Source: Arthrobacter sp. Bz4 | GTDB taxonomy: Bacteria; Actinomycetota; Actinomycetes; Actinomycetales; Micrococcaceae | DNA length: 45,049 bases | Direction: 5' to 3' | Assembly (NCBI RefSeq): GCF_003075455.1 | Contig: NZ_QDAE01000022.1 | Location: 1 to 45,049 of the forward strand | Part shown: positions 33,243 through 42,766 of the stretch, in pieces | How the letters are laid out: each line of letters opens with the position of its first letter | Numbering within the stretch: the stretch's first letter is position 1 | Translations under genes and position numbers: made by a program | The notes under the pieces: generated by a model | What the model saw: only the letters and a program-made list of their open reading frames with translations | Told to the model about the DNA's origin: nothing | Databases searched by the model: none

Positions 33243-33785
33243 ATGGAAGTGCTGTGGGTGATACTGACCCTGCTGGTGGCAGCCGGCGTTGGCTGGCCGG
33301 TAACCGTAGGCGTGCTGAAGCTCGCTCGCTCAGTCGACGAACACGAGAAGGCGCCGGGTGGCGAGGAAACGGCTGAGCGCCAGGAAACGGTAGATCAGCA
33401 GGGGCCTGCAGCGCCTGTCGTGGTTGAAAAGACCCCGGGAATTGTGATTCCCGACCCGCCGGAAAACGACCCAGTGACACCGGCGCCGGCAACACCGGCA
33501 CCAGCAAGACCGGCACCGGCGACACCGGGGGGCCTGCCGGCACCTCGACCGGGTGTTCTTCGTGGCGGGCTCGTCATCGGCATTCTCGAACGTCTTGGTG
33601 TTGCGGGGGCCATCCTCGCCAACGAACCGGTGGCGATCGCGTATGTGGTGGCCATCAAAGGTCTCGGCAGGTACGCAGAGTTGAAAGAAACCCCTGCAGT
33701 TGCCGAGCGTTTCATCATCGGGACCCTGACCTCGCTGTTATGGGCCGCCGGGGTTGCTGCCTTCGCGGCGGCGTACCTGTTGTAA
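33243..33785 (+). CDS. Two-helix membrane protein with Pro/Ala-rich linker
   Basis: 180 residues, no recognised enzymatic domain. Helix one is at the N-terminus (MEVLWVILTLLVAAGVGWPV). A charged stretch follows, then a linker rich in Pro/Ala/Thr (repeats of the TPAPA and ARPAPATP type, about residues 80-100). A C-terminal membrane part comes last (LERLGVAGAILANEPVAIAY and LTSLLWAAGVAAFAAAYLL). ATG 33243 matches the start of the first helix; the longer frame from 33171 runs through the repeat array and is unlikely. Pairing with the SatD-like regulator suggests joint function, unknown. Confidence 0.65.
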   Translation: MEVLWVILTLLVAAGVGWPVTVGVLKLARSVDEHEKAPGGEETAERQETVDQQGPAAPVVVEKTPGIVIPDPPENDPVTPAPATPAPARPAPATPGGLPAPRPGVLRGGLVIGILERLGVAGAILANEPVAIAYVVAIKGLGRYAELKETPAVAERFIIGTLTSLLWAAGVAAFAAAYLL

Positions 33786-33804
33786 TCACGTATAAGGTGG
33801 TTCT

Positions 33805-34095
33805 ATGAGTGTTTTCGCAGTGGAATATGTATACGGCCCTGATAGCTCCGACCTACGCGACGAGCACCGACCGGCTCACCGCGACTGGCTCAATAGCCTG
33901 GTGAGCGACGGGCGGGTGCTCTCCGCCGGCGCCTTCACCGACGGAGCAGGAGCCCTTCTGATCTTCACCGCCGACGACGAGCAGTCGCTCAACGACCTCC
34001 TCCGCCAGGATCCGTTCGCGCTCGAGGGCGCTATCGCCGCAGTCAAGGCCACCGAGTGGAAGCCCGGCATCGGCCAGTTCTCGCAGTATGCCTGA
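33805..34095 (+). CDS. YciI family protein
   Basis: 96-residue YciI-like (dimeric ferredoxin-like fold) protein. Typical features: MSVFAVEYVYGPDSSDLRDE strand and loop, HRPAHRDWLNSL with the conserved His, GRVLSAGAFTDGAGALLIF, and DDEQSLNDLLRQDPFALEGA with the conserved Asp-Pro-Phe. The family is of unknown biochemical role, with hydrolase or dehydrochlorinase-like activities proposed for some members. AAGGTGG precedes ATG 33805. It lies directly upstream of ispG and may share its transcript. Confidence 0.85.
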   Translation: MSVFAVEYVYGPDSSDLRDEHRPAHRDWLNSLVSDGRVLSAGAFTDGAGALLIFTADDEQSLNDLLRQDPFALEGAIAAVKATEWKPGIGQFSQYA

Positions 34096-34140
34096 GCCCA
34101 CAAAATTTGTTGTACCGATGAACTACACATGGAGGATCCT

Positions 34141-35307
34141 TTGACCTCGGTCAGTTTAGGAATGCCAGCCGCACCACCGCCCGTCCTTGCCCCCCGCCGG
34201 AAAACCCGGCAGATTAAAGTGGGTTCAGTGGGGGTGGGATCGGATTCGCCTATCAGCATCCAGTCCATGACCACCACCCCGACCACTGACATCAACGCGA
34301 CGCTGCAGCAGATCGCTGAACTGACTGCCACCGGGTGCGACATCGTGCGTGTTGCGTGCCCATCGGCCGACGACGCCGCAGCACTGCCGATTATCGCCAG
34401 GAAGTCGCAGATCCCCGTCATCGCCGACATTCACTTCCAGCCGAAGTACGTCTTCGCAGCGATCGACGCCGGCTGCGCGGCGGTTCGGGTCAACCCCGGC
34501 AATATCCGCAAGTTCGACGACCAGATCAAAGAGATTGCCGCCGCGGCCAAGGACGCCGGCACCTCGATCCGCATTGGCGTCAACGCCGGCTCGCTCGATC
34601 CTCGTCTGATGGAAAAGTACGGCAAGGCAACACCCGAGGCGCTGGTGGAATCCGCGGTCTGGGAAGCGTCCCTTTTTGAGGAACACGACTTCCACGACTT
34701 CAAGATCTCCGTCAAGCACAACGACCCGGTGATCATGGTCCGCGCCTACGAGCTGCTTGCCGAACGCGGCGACTGGCCCCTCCACCTCGGCGTCACCGAG
34801 GCAGGCCCCGCCTTCCAGGGCACCATCAAATCAGCCACGGCCTTCGGAGCGCTCCTGTCCAAGGGCATCGGCGACACCATCCGCGTGTCCCTGTCGGCCC
34901 CTCCGGTCGAGGAAATCAAGGTCGGAAACCAGATTCTGCAGTCGCTGAACCTGCGCCCCCGCAAGCTGGAAATTGTGTCCTGCCCTTCCTGCGGCCGCGC
35001 CCAGGTGGACGTGTACACCCTCGCTGAGCAGGTGACGGCGGGCCTTGAGGGAATGGAAATCCCGCTGCGCGTGGCAGTGATGGGCTGCGTCGTGAACGGC
35101 CCAGGCGAAGCGCGTGAAGCCGATCTCGGCGTCGCCTCCGGCAACGGAAAAGGCCAGATCTTCGTTAAGGGACAAGTCATCAAGACTGTTCCCGAAGACC
35201 AGATTGTTGAGACACTCATTGAAGAAGCAATGAGAATAGCTGAGGAGATGGGGGAAGCCGATGGCGAGACTGCTGGCCAGGGTGGCCCCATGGTTACCGT
35301 CAGTTAG
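34141..35307 (+). CDS. ispG: 4-hydroxy-3-methylbut-2-enyl diphosphate synthase
   Basis: 388-residue [4Fe-4S] enzyme of the MEP pathway that converts MEcPP to HMBPP. Marks: [54 protein letters not shown], and the cluster ligands [11 protein letters not shown] (CxxC) and [14 protein letters not shown]. Start choice: TTG 34141 is preferred because GGAGG lies 5 nt before it and the resulting MTSVSLGMP is a natural N-terminus. ATG 34129 in the same frame would place the ribosome site inside the gene and has none of its own. Together with dxr it supplies isoprenoid precursors. Confidence 0.95.
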   Translation: MTSVSLGMPAAPPPVLAPRRKTRQIKVGSVGVGSDSPISIQSMTTTPTTDINATLQQIAELTATGCDIVRVACPSADDAAALPIIARKSQIPVIADIHFQPKYVFAAIDAGCAAVRVNPGNIRKFDDQIKEIAAAAKDAGTSIRIGVNAGSLDPRLMEKYGKATPEALVESAVWEASLFEEHDFHDFKISVKHNDPVIMVRAYELLAERGDWPLHLGVTEAGPAFQGTIKSATAFGALLSKGIGDTIRVSLSAPPVEEIKVGNQILQSLNLRPRKLEIVSCPSCGRAQVDVYTLAEQVTAGLEGMEIPLRVAVMGCVVNGPGEAREADLGVASGNGKGQIFVKGQVIKTVPEDQIVETLIEEAMRIAEEMGEADGETAGQGGPMVTVS

Positions 35308-36199
35308 GTCACACTCCGGGCAGCTCGACACTTCCGGGCGGGTCGGGGCACCCGATGCGGTTGTGCCCGACGGGTTCGTGACGCTCGACAAGGAACACAA
35401 CGAAGCACTCGGGCGCCTGGTCGACCGTGATCCCACCGCCAACGTGTTCATCGCCTCGCATCTGGAAGCCTCCCGCGGCCTCTCGCCGTCCTACGCCGGG
35501 GGCGAGGTGATCGGCGTTTTCAGGAACGGCGACCTGGTTGCAGCGTGTTGGGCGGGCGTCAACCTGGTACCCATCGGGGTTTCCGAGGCCGATGGCGCAG
35601 CGTTAGGCACCCACCTGGGCAAGTCGGGGCGGAAGTTTTCCTCCATTTTCGGGCCAGCCGAAGCCGTCCTGGCCATTTGGTCCACGCTGCGCGAGTACAG
35701 CCCCGAGCCATTTGATGTGCGCCCCTCCCAGCCGTTGCTGGCGATCACTGGGACACCCAAGGTGGAACCTGCCGCGGGTCTCAGATTCACCCGGGATGAC
35801 GAACTGGACGTCATAGTCCCGGCGTGTGCCGCCATGTTCGAAGAAGAGGTGGGATATTCGCCGTTCACTGGCGGGGGAGAACACTATCGGCGTCGGGTGG
35901 CGTCACTGGTCAGACGGCAGGCGTCGCTCGCCGATTTCGACGACGACGGCCAGGTAATCTTCAAAGCCGAACTGGGTACTGTCTCAAGCACCACCGTCCA
36001 GATTCAGGGTGTCTGGATGAACCCGGCGTACCGCGGACAGGGCCTTAGCGCCAGCTACCTTGCTGCCGTCGTCCTCGCTGCACAGCAACGCGCCCCGGTG
36101 GTGAGCCTGTACGTCAACTCATTCAACACCCGGGCCCTGGCCGCCTATCAGACGGTTGGGTTCCGCGAAGTGGGGACCTTCGCAACGGTCCTCCTGTGA
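35261..36199 (+). CDS. GNAT acetyltransferase with N-terminal DUF4081-type domain
   Basis: 312-residue protein. The N-terminal half ([40 protein letters not shown]) resembles DUF4081; the C-terminal half is a GNAT domain with the acetyl-CoA loop in [20 protein letters not shown] and [20 protein letters not shown]. The acceptor is unknown. It overlaps the end of ispG by 47 bp; a GTG at 35282 is a possible later start. This gene follows ispG in most Micrococcaceae. Its stop overlaps the lipoprotein start (GTGA), so they are co-translated. Confidence 0.85.
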   Translation: MARLLARVAPWLPSVRSHSGQLDTSGRVGAPDAVVPDGFVTLDKEHNEALGRLVDRDPTANVFIASHLEASRGLSPSYAGGEVIGVFRNGDLVAACWAGVNLVPIGVSEADGAALGTHLGKSGRKFSSIFGPAEAVLAIWSTLREYSPEPFDVRPSQPLLAITGTPKVEPAAGLRFTRDDELDVIVPACAAMFEEEVGYSPFTGGGEHYRRRVASLVRRQASLADFDDDGQVIFKAELGTVSSTTVQIQGVWMNPAYRGQGLSASYLAAVVLAAQQRAPVVSLYVNSFNTRALAAYQTVGFREVGTFATVLL

Positions 36200-36993
36200 G
36201 CACCGCAGGCCGGCGTTGGCTGACTGTTCTATCCTGCGCCGTCCTGATCGTCGGCACCGGCTGCACCGCGGATGAGGGAACAGATGAACTGCCCGCCCCT
36301 GCCACCCTGCCCGCCGCACCAACCCCAGCAGAGCCGACTGAAGACGCAGACCCGCCGGTCGGCGCCGACCCGGGCAGCGACCCGACGCCCGGCCAGGACA
36401 ACGAGTACACGGCAACCGAGCTAGAGATGGCACTGGAAGCGGTCGATGAGCAGGAATCCCTTGCCGGGGTTATCCTTGACGATTCGGCCATTAGGGAGCT
36501 CGTCAACGGGGCCGACGATGGGACAAGCGACCTGACCGTGACCCCGGAGGAATGCGACGTGTTCGCCGATCCGAACCTCGCCGGGCAGGCCCTGAGTGCC
36601 ACCCTCGGCGTGATGACCTTTGCCGGGGCCTCTTCCCTGCAACCGGATTCGGTCAGCCTGACCAGCCAGAAATCGGACGAATCAATCCAGGATCAAATCG
36701 AGGCCAACCGGACCCAGCTCGCCGAGTGTTCGGCGTTCGACATGGAGATCAGGGGAGAGGAGGTCTCGGTGGCGGTGACGGAGCTGACGGCCAGCACCAA
36801 TGCCGATGAAACCTTCGCGGTCAGGACCGTGGTGCAGGTTCCCGGGACAATTCAGGAGACCGTGTCACTGACCGCCTTGATCGGAACCACCACCATCAAC
36901 GTGACGATCGGCAGTTCGGGTGACGTTGCGCAGGATCTGGCCCGCGGCGAAAGTCTCGTCGACGCGACAATAACCGCACTGCGATCCCTGTAA
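36196..36993 (+). CDS. Putative lipoprotein, possible PknH-like sensor domain
   Basis: 265 residues. The N-terminal signal WLTVLSCAVLIVGTGC ends in a lipobox-like Cys (residue 23), so the protein is probably lipid-anchored outside the membrane. A Pro/Ala/Glu/Asp-rich linker follows (about 25-75). The folded part has two Cys residues (PEECDVFAD and LAECSAFDM), a pattern reminiscent of the extracellular PknH_C-like domain, though I cannot confirm this. The C-terminus ends with ARGESLVDATITALRSL. Start GTG 36196 overlaps the preceding stop by four bases. Function unknown. Confidence 0.65.
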   Translation: MSTAGRRWLTVLSCAVLIVGTGCTADEGTDELPAPATLPAAPTPAEPTEDADPPVGADPGSDPTPGQDNEYTATELEMALEAVDEQESLAGVILDDSAIRELVNGADDGTSDLTVTPEECDVFADPNLAGQALSATLGVMTFAGASSLQPDSVSLTSQKSDESIQDQIEANRTQLAECSAFDMEIRGEEVSVAVTELTASTNADETFAVRTVVQVPGTIQETVSLTALIGTTTINVTIGSSGDVAQDLARGESLVDATITALRSL

Positions 36994-37099
36994 TCGCCTG
37001 CGGCGAGGGTGCGTGTCACCGGGCGCTGCCCGAAACGGATAGATTGGTATCTGATTAAGCTGCCTTGGCAGCCAGTGCTGAAGAAACGGATTTAAACGC

Positions 37100-38898
37100 G
37101 TGGTCCTTCGACTCTCAACCCTTTTCCTGCGCACCTTGCGCGAGGACCCCTCCGACGCCGAGGTAGCCAGTCACCGGCTCCTCGTGCGTGCGGGCTACAT
37201 CCGCAGGGCTGCCCCCGGAATCTACAGCTGGTTGCCGCTCGGCCTGAGGGTGCTCGGCAAGGTGGAGACCATTATCCGTGAGGAAATGGCAGCCATCGGC
37301 GCCCAGGAAGTGCATTTCCCTGCGCTGCTCCCCAAAGAGCCCTACGAGGCAACCAACCGTTGGACCGAGTACGGCGACGGCATCTTCCGGTTGCAGGACC
37401 GCAAGGGCGCGGATTATCTCCTGGCCCCAACCCATGAAGAGATGTTCACGCTGCTGGTCAAGGACCTGTACAACTCGTACAAGGACCTGCCGGTGAGCCT
37501 GTTCCAGATCCAGTCCAAGTACCGGGACGAGGCGCGGCCGCGCGCCGGCCTGCTGCGGGGACGCGAATTCATCATGAAGGACTCCTACTCCTTCGACATC
37601 GACGACGCCGGCCTGGAGCGCAGCTACCAGCTGCACCGCAGCGCCTACCTGCGGATTTTCGAGCGGCTCGGGCTGACAGTGGTCCCCGTGGCCGCGACTG
37701 CCGGTGCGATGGGTGGATCCAAAAGCGAAGAGTTCTTGCACCCCTCCGAAATCGGCGAGGACACGTTCGTCGCATCTGAAGGCGGTTACACCGCGAACGT
37801 TGAGGCCGTCACCACCGTCGTGCCCGAGGACATAGATTTCTCCGACGCGGCCCCGGCAGAAATCAGGGACACACCCGACACCCCAACCATCGACACGCTG
37901 GTCAGCCACGCGAACGAGGTCCTGGCGCGGGACGCCGGCCCCTGGACGGCTGCTGACACCCTCAAGAACGTCGTATTGGCAGCAGTCCTGCCCACCGGTG
38001 AACGCCGTCTGGTTATTATCGGGCTGCCCGGTGATCGCACCGTCGATCTGAAGCGCGTCGAAGCGAATCTCGCGCCGCACCTCGAGGTCGGTGGCGAAGT
38101 GATGGTGGAGCCGGCCTCCGATGAGGACCTGCGGAAACACCCGGGCCTGGTCAAGGGTTACATCGGGCCGGGCCTGAGCTTGATGCTCCGGTACTCGGCG
38201 CGGACGGGCTCACCGGGATCCCCTATCTGGTGGATCCACGGGTGGTCTCCGGCACGTCCTGGATCACCGGTGCCAACGTCTTCGGCAAACATGTGTTCGG
38301 CCTGGTCGCGTCCCGCGATTTCGCCTGGGATGGGGTCATCGAGTCAGTCGAGGTTCGCGACGGCGACGAAGCGCCCGACGGCTCCGGACCGCTGAAGGCC
38401 GCCCGCGGCATCGAAATGGGCCACATCTTCCAGCTCGGCCGCAAATACGCTGAAGCGCTAGGACTGAAGGTCCTGGACCAGAACGGCAAACTCGCCACCG
38501 TGACCATGGGCTCCTATGGGGTGGGGGTGACCCGTGCGATTGCGGCGCTTGCCGAATCCAACCGGGATGACAAGGGCATCATCTGGCCTCGAAACGTAGC
38601 CCCGGCCGATATCCACCTGGTCGCTACGGGCAAGGGCGAGGAAATCTTCGCAGCAGCCAATCAGCTCGCCGAAGACCTGACGGCCGCCGGTCTTGACGTC
38701 ATGTATGACGACCGCCCCAAGGTGTCCCCGGGGGTAAAGTTCGGTGATGCCGAGCTGATCGGTGTACCGACCATCGTCGTCGTCGGGCGCGGTCTGGCGG
38801 ATGGAGTGGTGGAGGTCAAGGACCGCCGCAGTGGCGAGGCAGGGAACGTAGCAGTGGCTGAGGTCGTGGAATACCTTCGCCGCCTCGTCAGCGCCTAG
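37100..38898 (+). CDS. proS: Prolyl-tRNA synthetase, bacterial type (frame broken once)
   Basis: Charges tRNA-Pro. Class II motif 1 region [20 protein letters not shown]; motif 2 [20 protein letters not shown] followed by [12 protein letters not shown]; an inserted editing (YbaK-like) domain roughly residues 230-400; motif 3 [16 protein letters not shown]-terminal anticodon-binding domain ([20 protein letters not shown]). The frame breaks at 38182; adding one G (TTG GAT GCT CCG GTA) reconnects [14 protein letters not shown] and the rest to TAG 38896-38898. The repaired length of 599 residues is typical. Start GTG 37100. It is an essential gene, so the break is probably a consensus error. Confidence 0.93.
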
Positions 38899-38907
38899 CA
38901 GGACAGC

Positions 38908-39711
38908 TTGAATTCCGGGCTGGAGGATATCCAGCTCGCGACGATCCTGCTGGTGGTGGTTGCAGGGTTCGCTGCGGGCTGGGTCGACGCGGTGGTCGGC
39001 GGTGGGGGGCTGCTGCAACTCCCCGCCCTCCTTTTAGTACCCGGGATTACCCCGGTGCAGGCGTTGGCCACCAATAAGATGGGTTCGCTTTTCGGCACCA
39101 CCACCAGCGCAATCACCTACTATCGACGGGCCAGACCCGATCTCAGGACTGCGTTACCGATGGCAGGAATCGCCCTGGTCGGTGGGTTCGGTGGCGCGAT
39201 CATCGCGACGTCGCTGCCGTCGTCGGTCTTCAAGCCCATCATCGTCGCCGCTCTCATCGCCGTCGCGGTGTTCACCGCGTTCCGTCCAACCGTCGGCACC
39301 CTGACAAAGTTGCGCCACACCGGCGGGCGACACTATGGAACAGCCGCGGCGATCGGGCTGGTCATTGGCTTCTATGACGGGCTGATCGGCCCCGGTACCG
39401 GATCCTTCCTGATCATCGCGATGGTCACCCTGCTCGGCTACAGCTTCCTGGACGCCAGCGCCAAATCCAAGATCGTGAACCTGGCCACCAACTTTGGTGC
39501 GCTGATGTTTTTCCTGCCCAACGGGTCGCTGCTCTGGGGTCTCGGGCTGGTACTCGGCCTGGCCAACATGGCCGGCGGCTATCTCGGATCGAGGATGGCC
39601 ATCACCCAGGGCAGCAAATTCATCAGGATCGTCTTCCTCGTGGTGGTCGCGGCGCTGATCGCCAAACTCGGTTACGACGTCTGGGTCGAGAACATCCGAC
39701 CGGCACTGTAG
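38908..39711 (+). CDS. TSUP family (TauE/SafE) membrane transporter
   Basis: 267-residue sulfite exporter TauE/SafE-type membrane protein with about eight helices. Two repeated family motifs are visible: GFAAGWVDAVVGGGGLLQLP near the N-terminus and GFYDGLIGPGTGSFLIIAMV in the second half, together with ALATNKMGSLFGTTTSAITY and SAKSKIVNLATNFGALMFFL. Substrates of the family include sulfite and organosulfonates; the cargo here is unknown. The start is TTG 38908, with AGGA six bases upstream, only 9 bp after proS, so it is probably co-transcribed. Confidence 0.9.
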   Translation: MNSGLEDIQLATILLVVVAGFAAGWVDAVVGGGGLLQLPALLLVPGITPVQALATNKMGSLFGTTTSAITYYRRARPDLRTALPMAGIALVGGFGGAIIATSLPSSVFKPIIVAALIAVAVFTAFRPTVGTLTKLRHTGGRHYGTAAAIGLVIGFYDGLIGPGTGSFLIIAMVTLLGYSFLDASAKSKIVNLATNFGALMFFLPNGSLLWGLGLVLGLANMAGGYLGSRMAITQGSKFIRIVFLVVVAALIAKLGYDVWVENIRPAL

Positions 39712-39729
39712 CTCCAGTCCGGGTGCGGG

Positions 39730-40767
39730 CTAGGGGCTGACCAGGTCCGCTGGCGACGGCAGCTCGGGCAGGGTCCGACGCAGCAGCGTACTTGCCACCC
39801 AGAGGGAACGCTGCGCGTCGTCACGGTTCCCCGACTCCACGGCCGAAAGTGCGTTTTGCACCTCACGGACCACCGACCAGTCCCTCGCCAACAGCGGGTC
39901 AAGATCAGCGGCGAAAGCCAGATCGGAGCACCGCTCCCGCAGATGGCCCGCAGGATCACCCGGAAACAGGTCTCCAATCCGGTTCCATAGCATCGGTGCG
40001 ACGGCGAACTCCGCGTCCCCGACAACCGGCTTCGGATCGATGGCCACGTAGCTGGGAGCAGGCGCCGGGGCATCCGCCGGACCGACCGGAACGATCGCGT
40101 CGGCGGGGGAAGGGCGGGCCCGGATATTGAGGTAGTGGAGGTCGGAGTGCAGCAGTACGTCCTGCTCAGAGCGTCGTCCAACAGCTCCGCGCACCTGGCA
40201 GACCTCCAGGGCACACTCAAGAAGCCAGCGTTCAAACGGACGGCCCAGCCGGTCCCAGTCTGCCGGGAGAGTGTCCGTCCACATTTCCGCTTGGGCGGCC
40301 ACCGATGGAATGTCCTGCCAGAGCTCGCCGCTACCCGGAGCCAACGCCAAATCCTTCACCAGGCCACCCCAGATCCCGGCTGTCTCTGCCAGCGGCACCC
40401 CTGCGAGAGATTGGTCCCCGTCGAGTCGCTCCAGCAACAGAACGTAGTCCTCCCGGCTGGCTTCCAGCAGTTTGACGGCCCCGCAGCCAGCCCAAAGCCT
40501 CAGAGCGTCGGGCTCGGGGAGTGCGTCATCGTGGGGGACTGTGACCTTCAGGACCGCCCGGCTACCGTCAGCCCGGTGCACGGGCAGCACGACGGCGGCG
40601 CTGCCGAACCAGGGGCGTCTCCCGCCGGGTAGATCGAGGGTCAGCTCCCATTCAGCCAGCGCGCTGTGAACCAGGTCCTGCCACCGGCTCAGCCAGGCGC
40701 GCCCGCCGGGCAGCCGTGAGGCGTTGCGAACCAAGGCCGCCGGGAGTTCAATTCCAGGGAGTTCCAC
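39730..40767 (-). CDS. Aminoglycoside/hydroxyurea phosphotransferase-family kinase
   Basis: 345-residue kinase of the APH(6)/hydroxyurea-resistance (APH_6_hur) family. N-terminus VELPGIELPAALVRNASRLP; VVLPVHRADGSRAVLKVTVP with the ATP-anchoring Lys; ALRLWAGCGAVKLLEASRED; the catalytic loop LLHSDLHYLNIR (Brenner motif with catalytic Asp and metal-binding Asn); then YVAIDPKPVVGDAEF with the second metal-binding Asp. Resistance to streptomycin-type drugs is possible but unproven, as many homologues are housekeeping small-molecule kinases. GTG 40767 matches the family N-terminus; the frame extends to 40914 but would overlap the neighbouring gene. It converges with the TSUP gene. Confidence 0.85.
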   Translation of the reverse strand: MELPGIELPAALVRNASRLPGGRAWLSRWQDLVHSALAEWELTLDLPGGRRPWFGSAAVVLPVHRADGSRAVLKVTVPHDDALPEPDALRLWAGCGAVKLLEASREDYVLLLERLDGDQSLAGVPLAETAGIWGGLVKDLALAPGSGELWQDIPSVAAQAEMWTDTLPADWDRLGRPFERWLLECALEVCQVRGAVGRRSEQDVLLHSDLHYLNIRARPSPADAIVPVGPADAPAPAPSYVAIDPKPVVGDAEFAVAPMLWNRIGDLFPGDPAGHLRERCSDLAFAADLDPLLARDWSVVREVQNALSAVESGNRDDAQRSLWVASTLLRRTLPELPSPADLVSP

Positions 40768-40846
40768 GAGGCCAAGTCTAGGCTTCAGGTGTTGCCCGGT
40801 GCGGCATTGCCCAAGGCTGGTCGCACCGCGGGTTGCCCTTGGCAGG

Positions 40847-42010
40847 TCAGTTGCGAATGCCGGGAAACGCTTCAACAGCGTCGGTGGCCAGGTGTTGATG
40901 GTGGGCAAGATCACTGAATCGTTGGACGGCCCAGCGCCGGGCGGGGCCGTCGGTCAAACCCACCATGTCGACGTACATGGTCATGAGCTCAGTGTTCAGG
41001 GCGGCGAGCGTCGCCTCAGGGTCGTCGAAGAACGCCGCGTCGAGGGCAAATGCCGGCGCCTGGGGGCCGGGTTGAGGGCAGGTGATGGTCCGCAGCAGGG
41101 TCTCGCCGGCGCCGGCAGCGCTGGCGTGCTCGGCCGCGAACTCGACCAGGGTCGACGGCTCAGCCCCACGGGCCGCAGCGACCTCGTACGCATAGGCGGA
41201 CCGGTGTTCGGCGGCAACCGCCTCGCCAAGCAGATCAGCCTCCGGATGATCTTCGGGGCTAGTTCCAGCGCGCGGGGTGGAGCCGCCCGCAGTCCCGTTT
41301 CGGGGTATCGGGGCAGGGCAGGTGGGCGACGGCCCAGCGGCGACGCTCGGCAACGGTCCCGGTGGCGGCGATTTCAGGCCCTGCAGGTCGGCGAGAGCTA
41401 ACGCCTGGCGTCGTTGACTGGCGCCAACCGACGCGAGTAGCCGTGCGATCCCTGGTTCCGCCGTCACAGCAGCGTTGAGGTTCTGCTGTGCGGAGCTGAA
41501 CAGGTCTGCCACGAAACCGGCCGGGGTGGGTGTCGGGGTGGGAGCTGCCGTTGACTCGGCTGCGACGGTGGGTTCCGACAAACCTGCGGCAGTGGGAGCG
41601 GAGGTGACGGGCGGGTCCGAAAGTACCGGGTGCCAGAGGGCATCGGCTTGCTCCTGAAGGATGCCAGCCGTTTCGGCATAGGTGCCGCTCAGTTCGGATT
41701 CGGCACCGTTTGAAGAGGCTCCGTCTGAAGAGGCACCGCCCGAAGAAACAGCGACCGAAAGCGCTGTCGCAGCAGCAGCCAGGTCCGCTGCCCGGGATTC
41801 TGCACCCAATTGCGCTTCTTCAGTGAAGGACAGCGGTGGCGGACCATCAGCGGGGGGACCATCCAGGTTCAATCCCAGTGCAACCACCAGAGTGAAGGCG
41901 AGAAGGAGCGCGACCGTCCGTAGGGTTCGCCGTGCGAGAGTACGCAGGGTGCCGCGGAAGCCGGAACGCCGGGTGTCAGCAGAATCCTTCACAACTCTTG
42001 ATGATGTCAT
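40847..42010 (-). CDS. DUF4439 domain-containing membrane-anchored protein
   Basis: 387 residues. The N-terminus is basic (RRSGFRGTLRTLARRTLRTV), then one membrane helix (ALLLAFTLVVALGLNL). A long Ala/Ser/Pro/Thr-rich extracytoplasmic linker follows with short SDGASS and PTPTP repeats. The C-terminal 140 residues form a ferritin-like helical DUF4439 domain (LLGEAVAAEHRSAYAYEVAA ... DMVGLTDGPARRWAVQRFSD). Function unknown. Start ATG 42010 is chosen because it directly precedes the basic/hydrophobic anchor; the open frame to 42226 runs antisense into rimP. It is divergent from rimP, its usual neighbour in Arthrobacter relatives. Confidence 0.8.
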   Translation of the reverse strand: MTSSRVVKDSADTRRSGFRGTLRTLARRTLRTVALLLAFTLVVALGLNLDGPPADGPPPLSFTEEAQLGAESRAADLAAAATALSVAVSSGGASSDGASSNGAESELSGTYAETAGILQEQADALWHPVLSDPPVTSAPTAAGLSEPTVAAESTAAPTPTPTPAGFVADLFSSAQQNLNAAVTAEPGIARLLASVGASQRRQALALADLQGLKSPPPGPLPSVAAGPSPTCPAPIPRNGTAGGSTPRAGTSPEDHPEADLLGEAVAAEHRSAYAYEVAAARGAEPSTLVEFAAEHASAAGAGETLLRTITCPQPGPQAPAFALDAAFFDDPEATLAALNTELMTMYVDMVGLTDGPARRWAVQRFSDLAHHQHLATDAVEAFPGIRN

Positions 42011-42097
42011 GATCCCCGGTCGTTCTCCGGCTGATACACCGTACGCGCCGGAAAGTCGGTACCCTAGAGCTACAACATCATCGAGTGGGAGGCAGTA

Positions 42098-42766
42098 ATG
42101 GCGGTTCGGCCGGGCAATGACAGTCCGCCTGCGGCAAACACGCTGCAGCAACAAGCTCCTGACGCGGACGTCGAGGCGGAATCGGTGAGGCTCACAGCGC
42201 TGCTGCTGCCCACGGTCGAGGGGCACGGGCTCTTTCTGGAGGCCGTAGAGATCAAATCCGCCGGATCGGACCGTATCGTCAACGTGGTGGTAGACCTGCC
42301 GGAGAATCAGACTGGGTCAGTCAACCTGGACCTGATCTCGGAAGTGGCCCACGACGTCTCACTCGCGATGGACGCCGACCCACACGACCATGGGCGTCCG
42401 TACAGCCTCGAGGTGTCTTCCCCGGGAGTCTCCCGCCCCCTCTCGCAGCCCCGGCACTGGCGGCGCAACAAGGGACGCATGGTCACGGTCCGCCGGCTCA
42501 AGGGCGACGACGTGACCGGCCGGCTGCTGGAAGTTGACGACGACGGCATCCGGTTGACCCCACAGATACCAGTGAAAAAGGGGATGAAGCCCAAAACCGG
42601 CGACCCCCTGACGCTCTTGTTCACCGAGATCCGTAAGGGCACCGTCCAGGTCGAGTTCACGCACCTTGACGACACGCATCTTGACGACACGCATCTTGAC
42701 GACACCGGGGACGAAGGCATCCAGCACGATGCCCGCCCCACCAAAAATACAGTTTCGGAGGCCTAA
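42098..42766 (+). CDS. rimP: Ribosome maturation factor RimP
   Basis: 222-residue RimP, which assists 30S assembly. N-terminal domain (LLPTVEGHGLFLEAVEI, NVVVDLPENQTGSVNLDLIS); central signature YSLEVSSPGVSRPLSQPRHW and RRNKGRMVTVRRL; C-terminal Sm-like domain (VTGRLLEVDDDGIRL). About 25 residues precede the fold. The C-terminus is unusual: three perfect HLDDT repeats (residues 189-203) and a polar tail extend it beyond the typical 150-190 residues. GGGAGG precedes ATG 42098, and the stop abuts the nusA start. Confidence 0.95.
   Translation: MAVRPGNDSPPAANTLQQQAPDADVEAESVRLTALLLPTVEGHGLFLEAVEIKSAGSDRIVNVVVDLPENQTGSVNLDLISEVAHDVSLAMDADPHDHGRPYSLEVSSPGVSRPLSQPRHWRRNKGRMVTVRRLKGDDVTGRLLEVDDDGIRLTPQIPVKKGMKPKTGDPLTLLFTEIRKGTVQVEFTHLDDTHLDDTHLDDTGDEGIQHDARPTKNTVSEA
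42662..42706 (+). repeat. Three 15-bp coding repeats in rimP
   Basis: CA(C/T)CTTGACGACAC(G/C) occurs at 42662, 42677 and 42692, each encoding HLDDT. In-frame tandem units of this kind can vary in number between strains by slippage. Confidence 0.85.

Noticed and set aside
34129-34140. ATG 34129 as the ispG start
   Set aside because: It would place the GGAGG ribosome site inside the coding region and has no site of its own; TTG 34141 fits better.
6950-38898. Programmed frameshifting as explanation for the broken frames of frr, accD1, scoB, dxr and proS
   Set aside because: No slippery heptamer, internal ribosome-binding stimulator or conserved structure is seen at the break points, and none of these families uses frameshifting. 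The deletions fit sequencing consensus error better.
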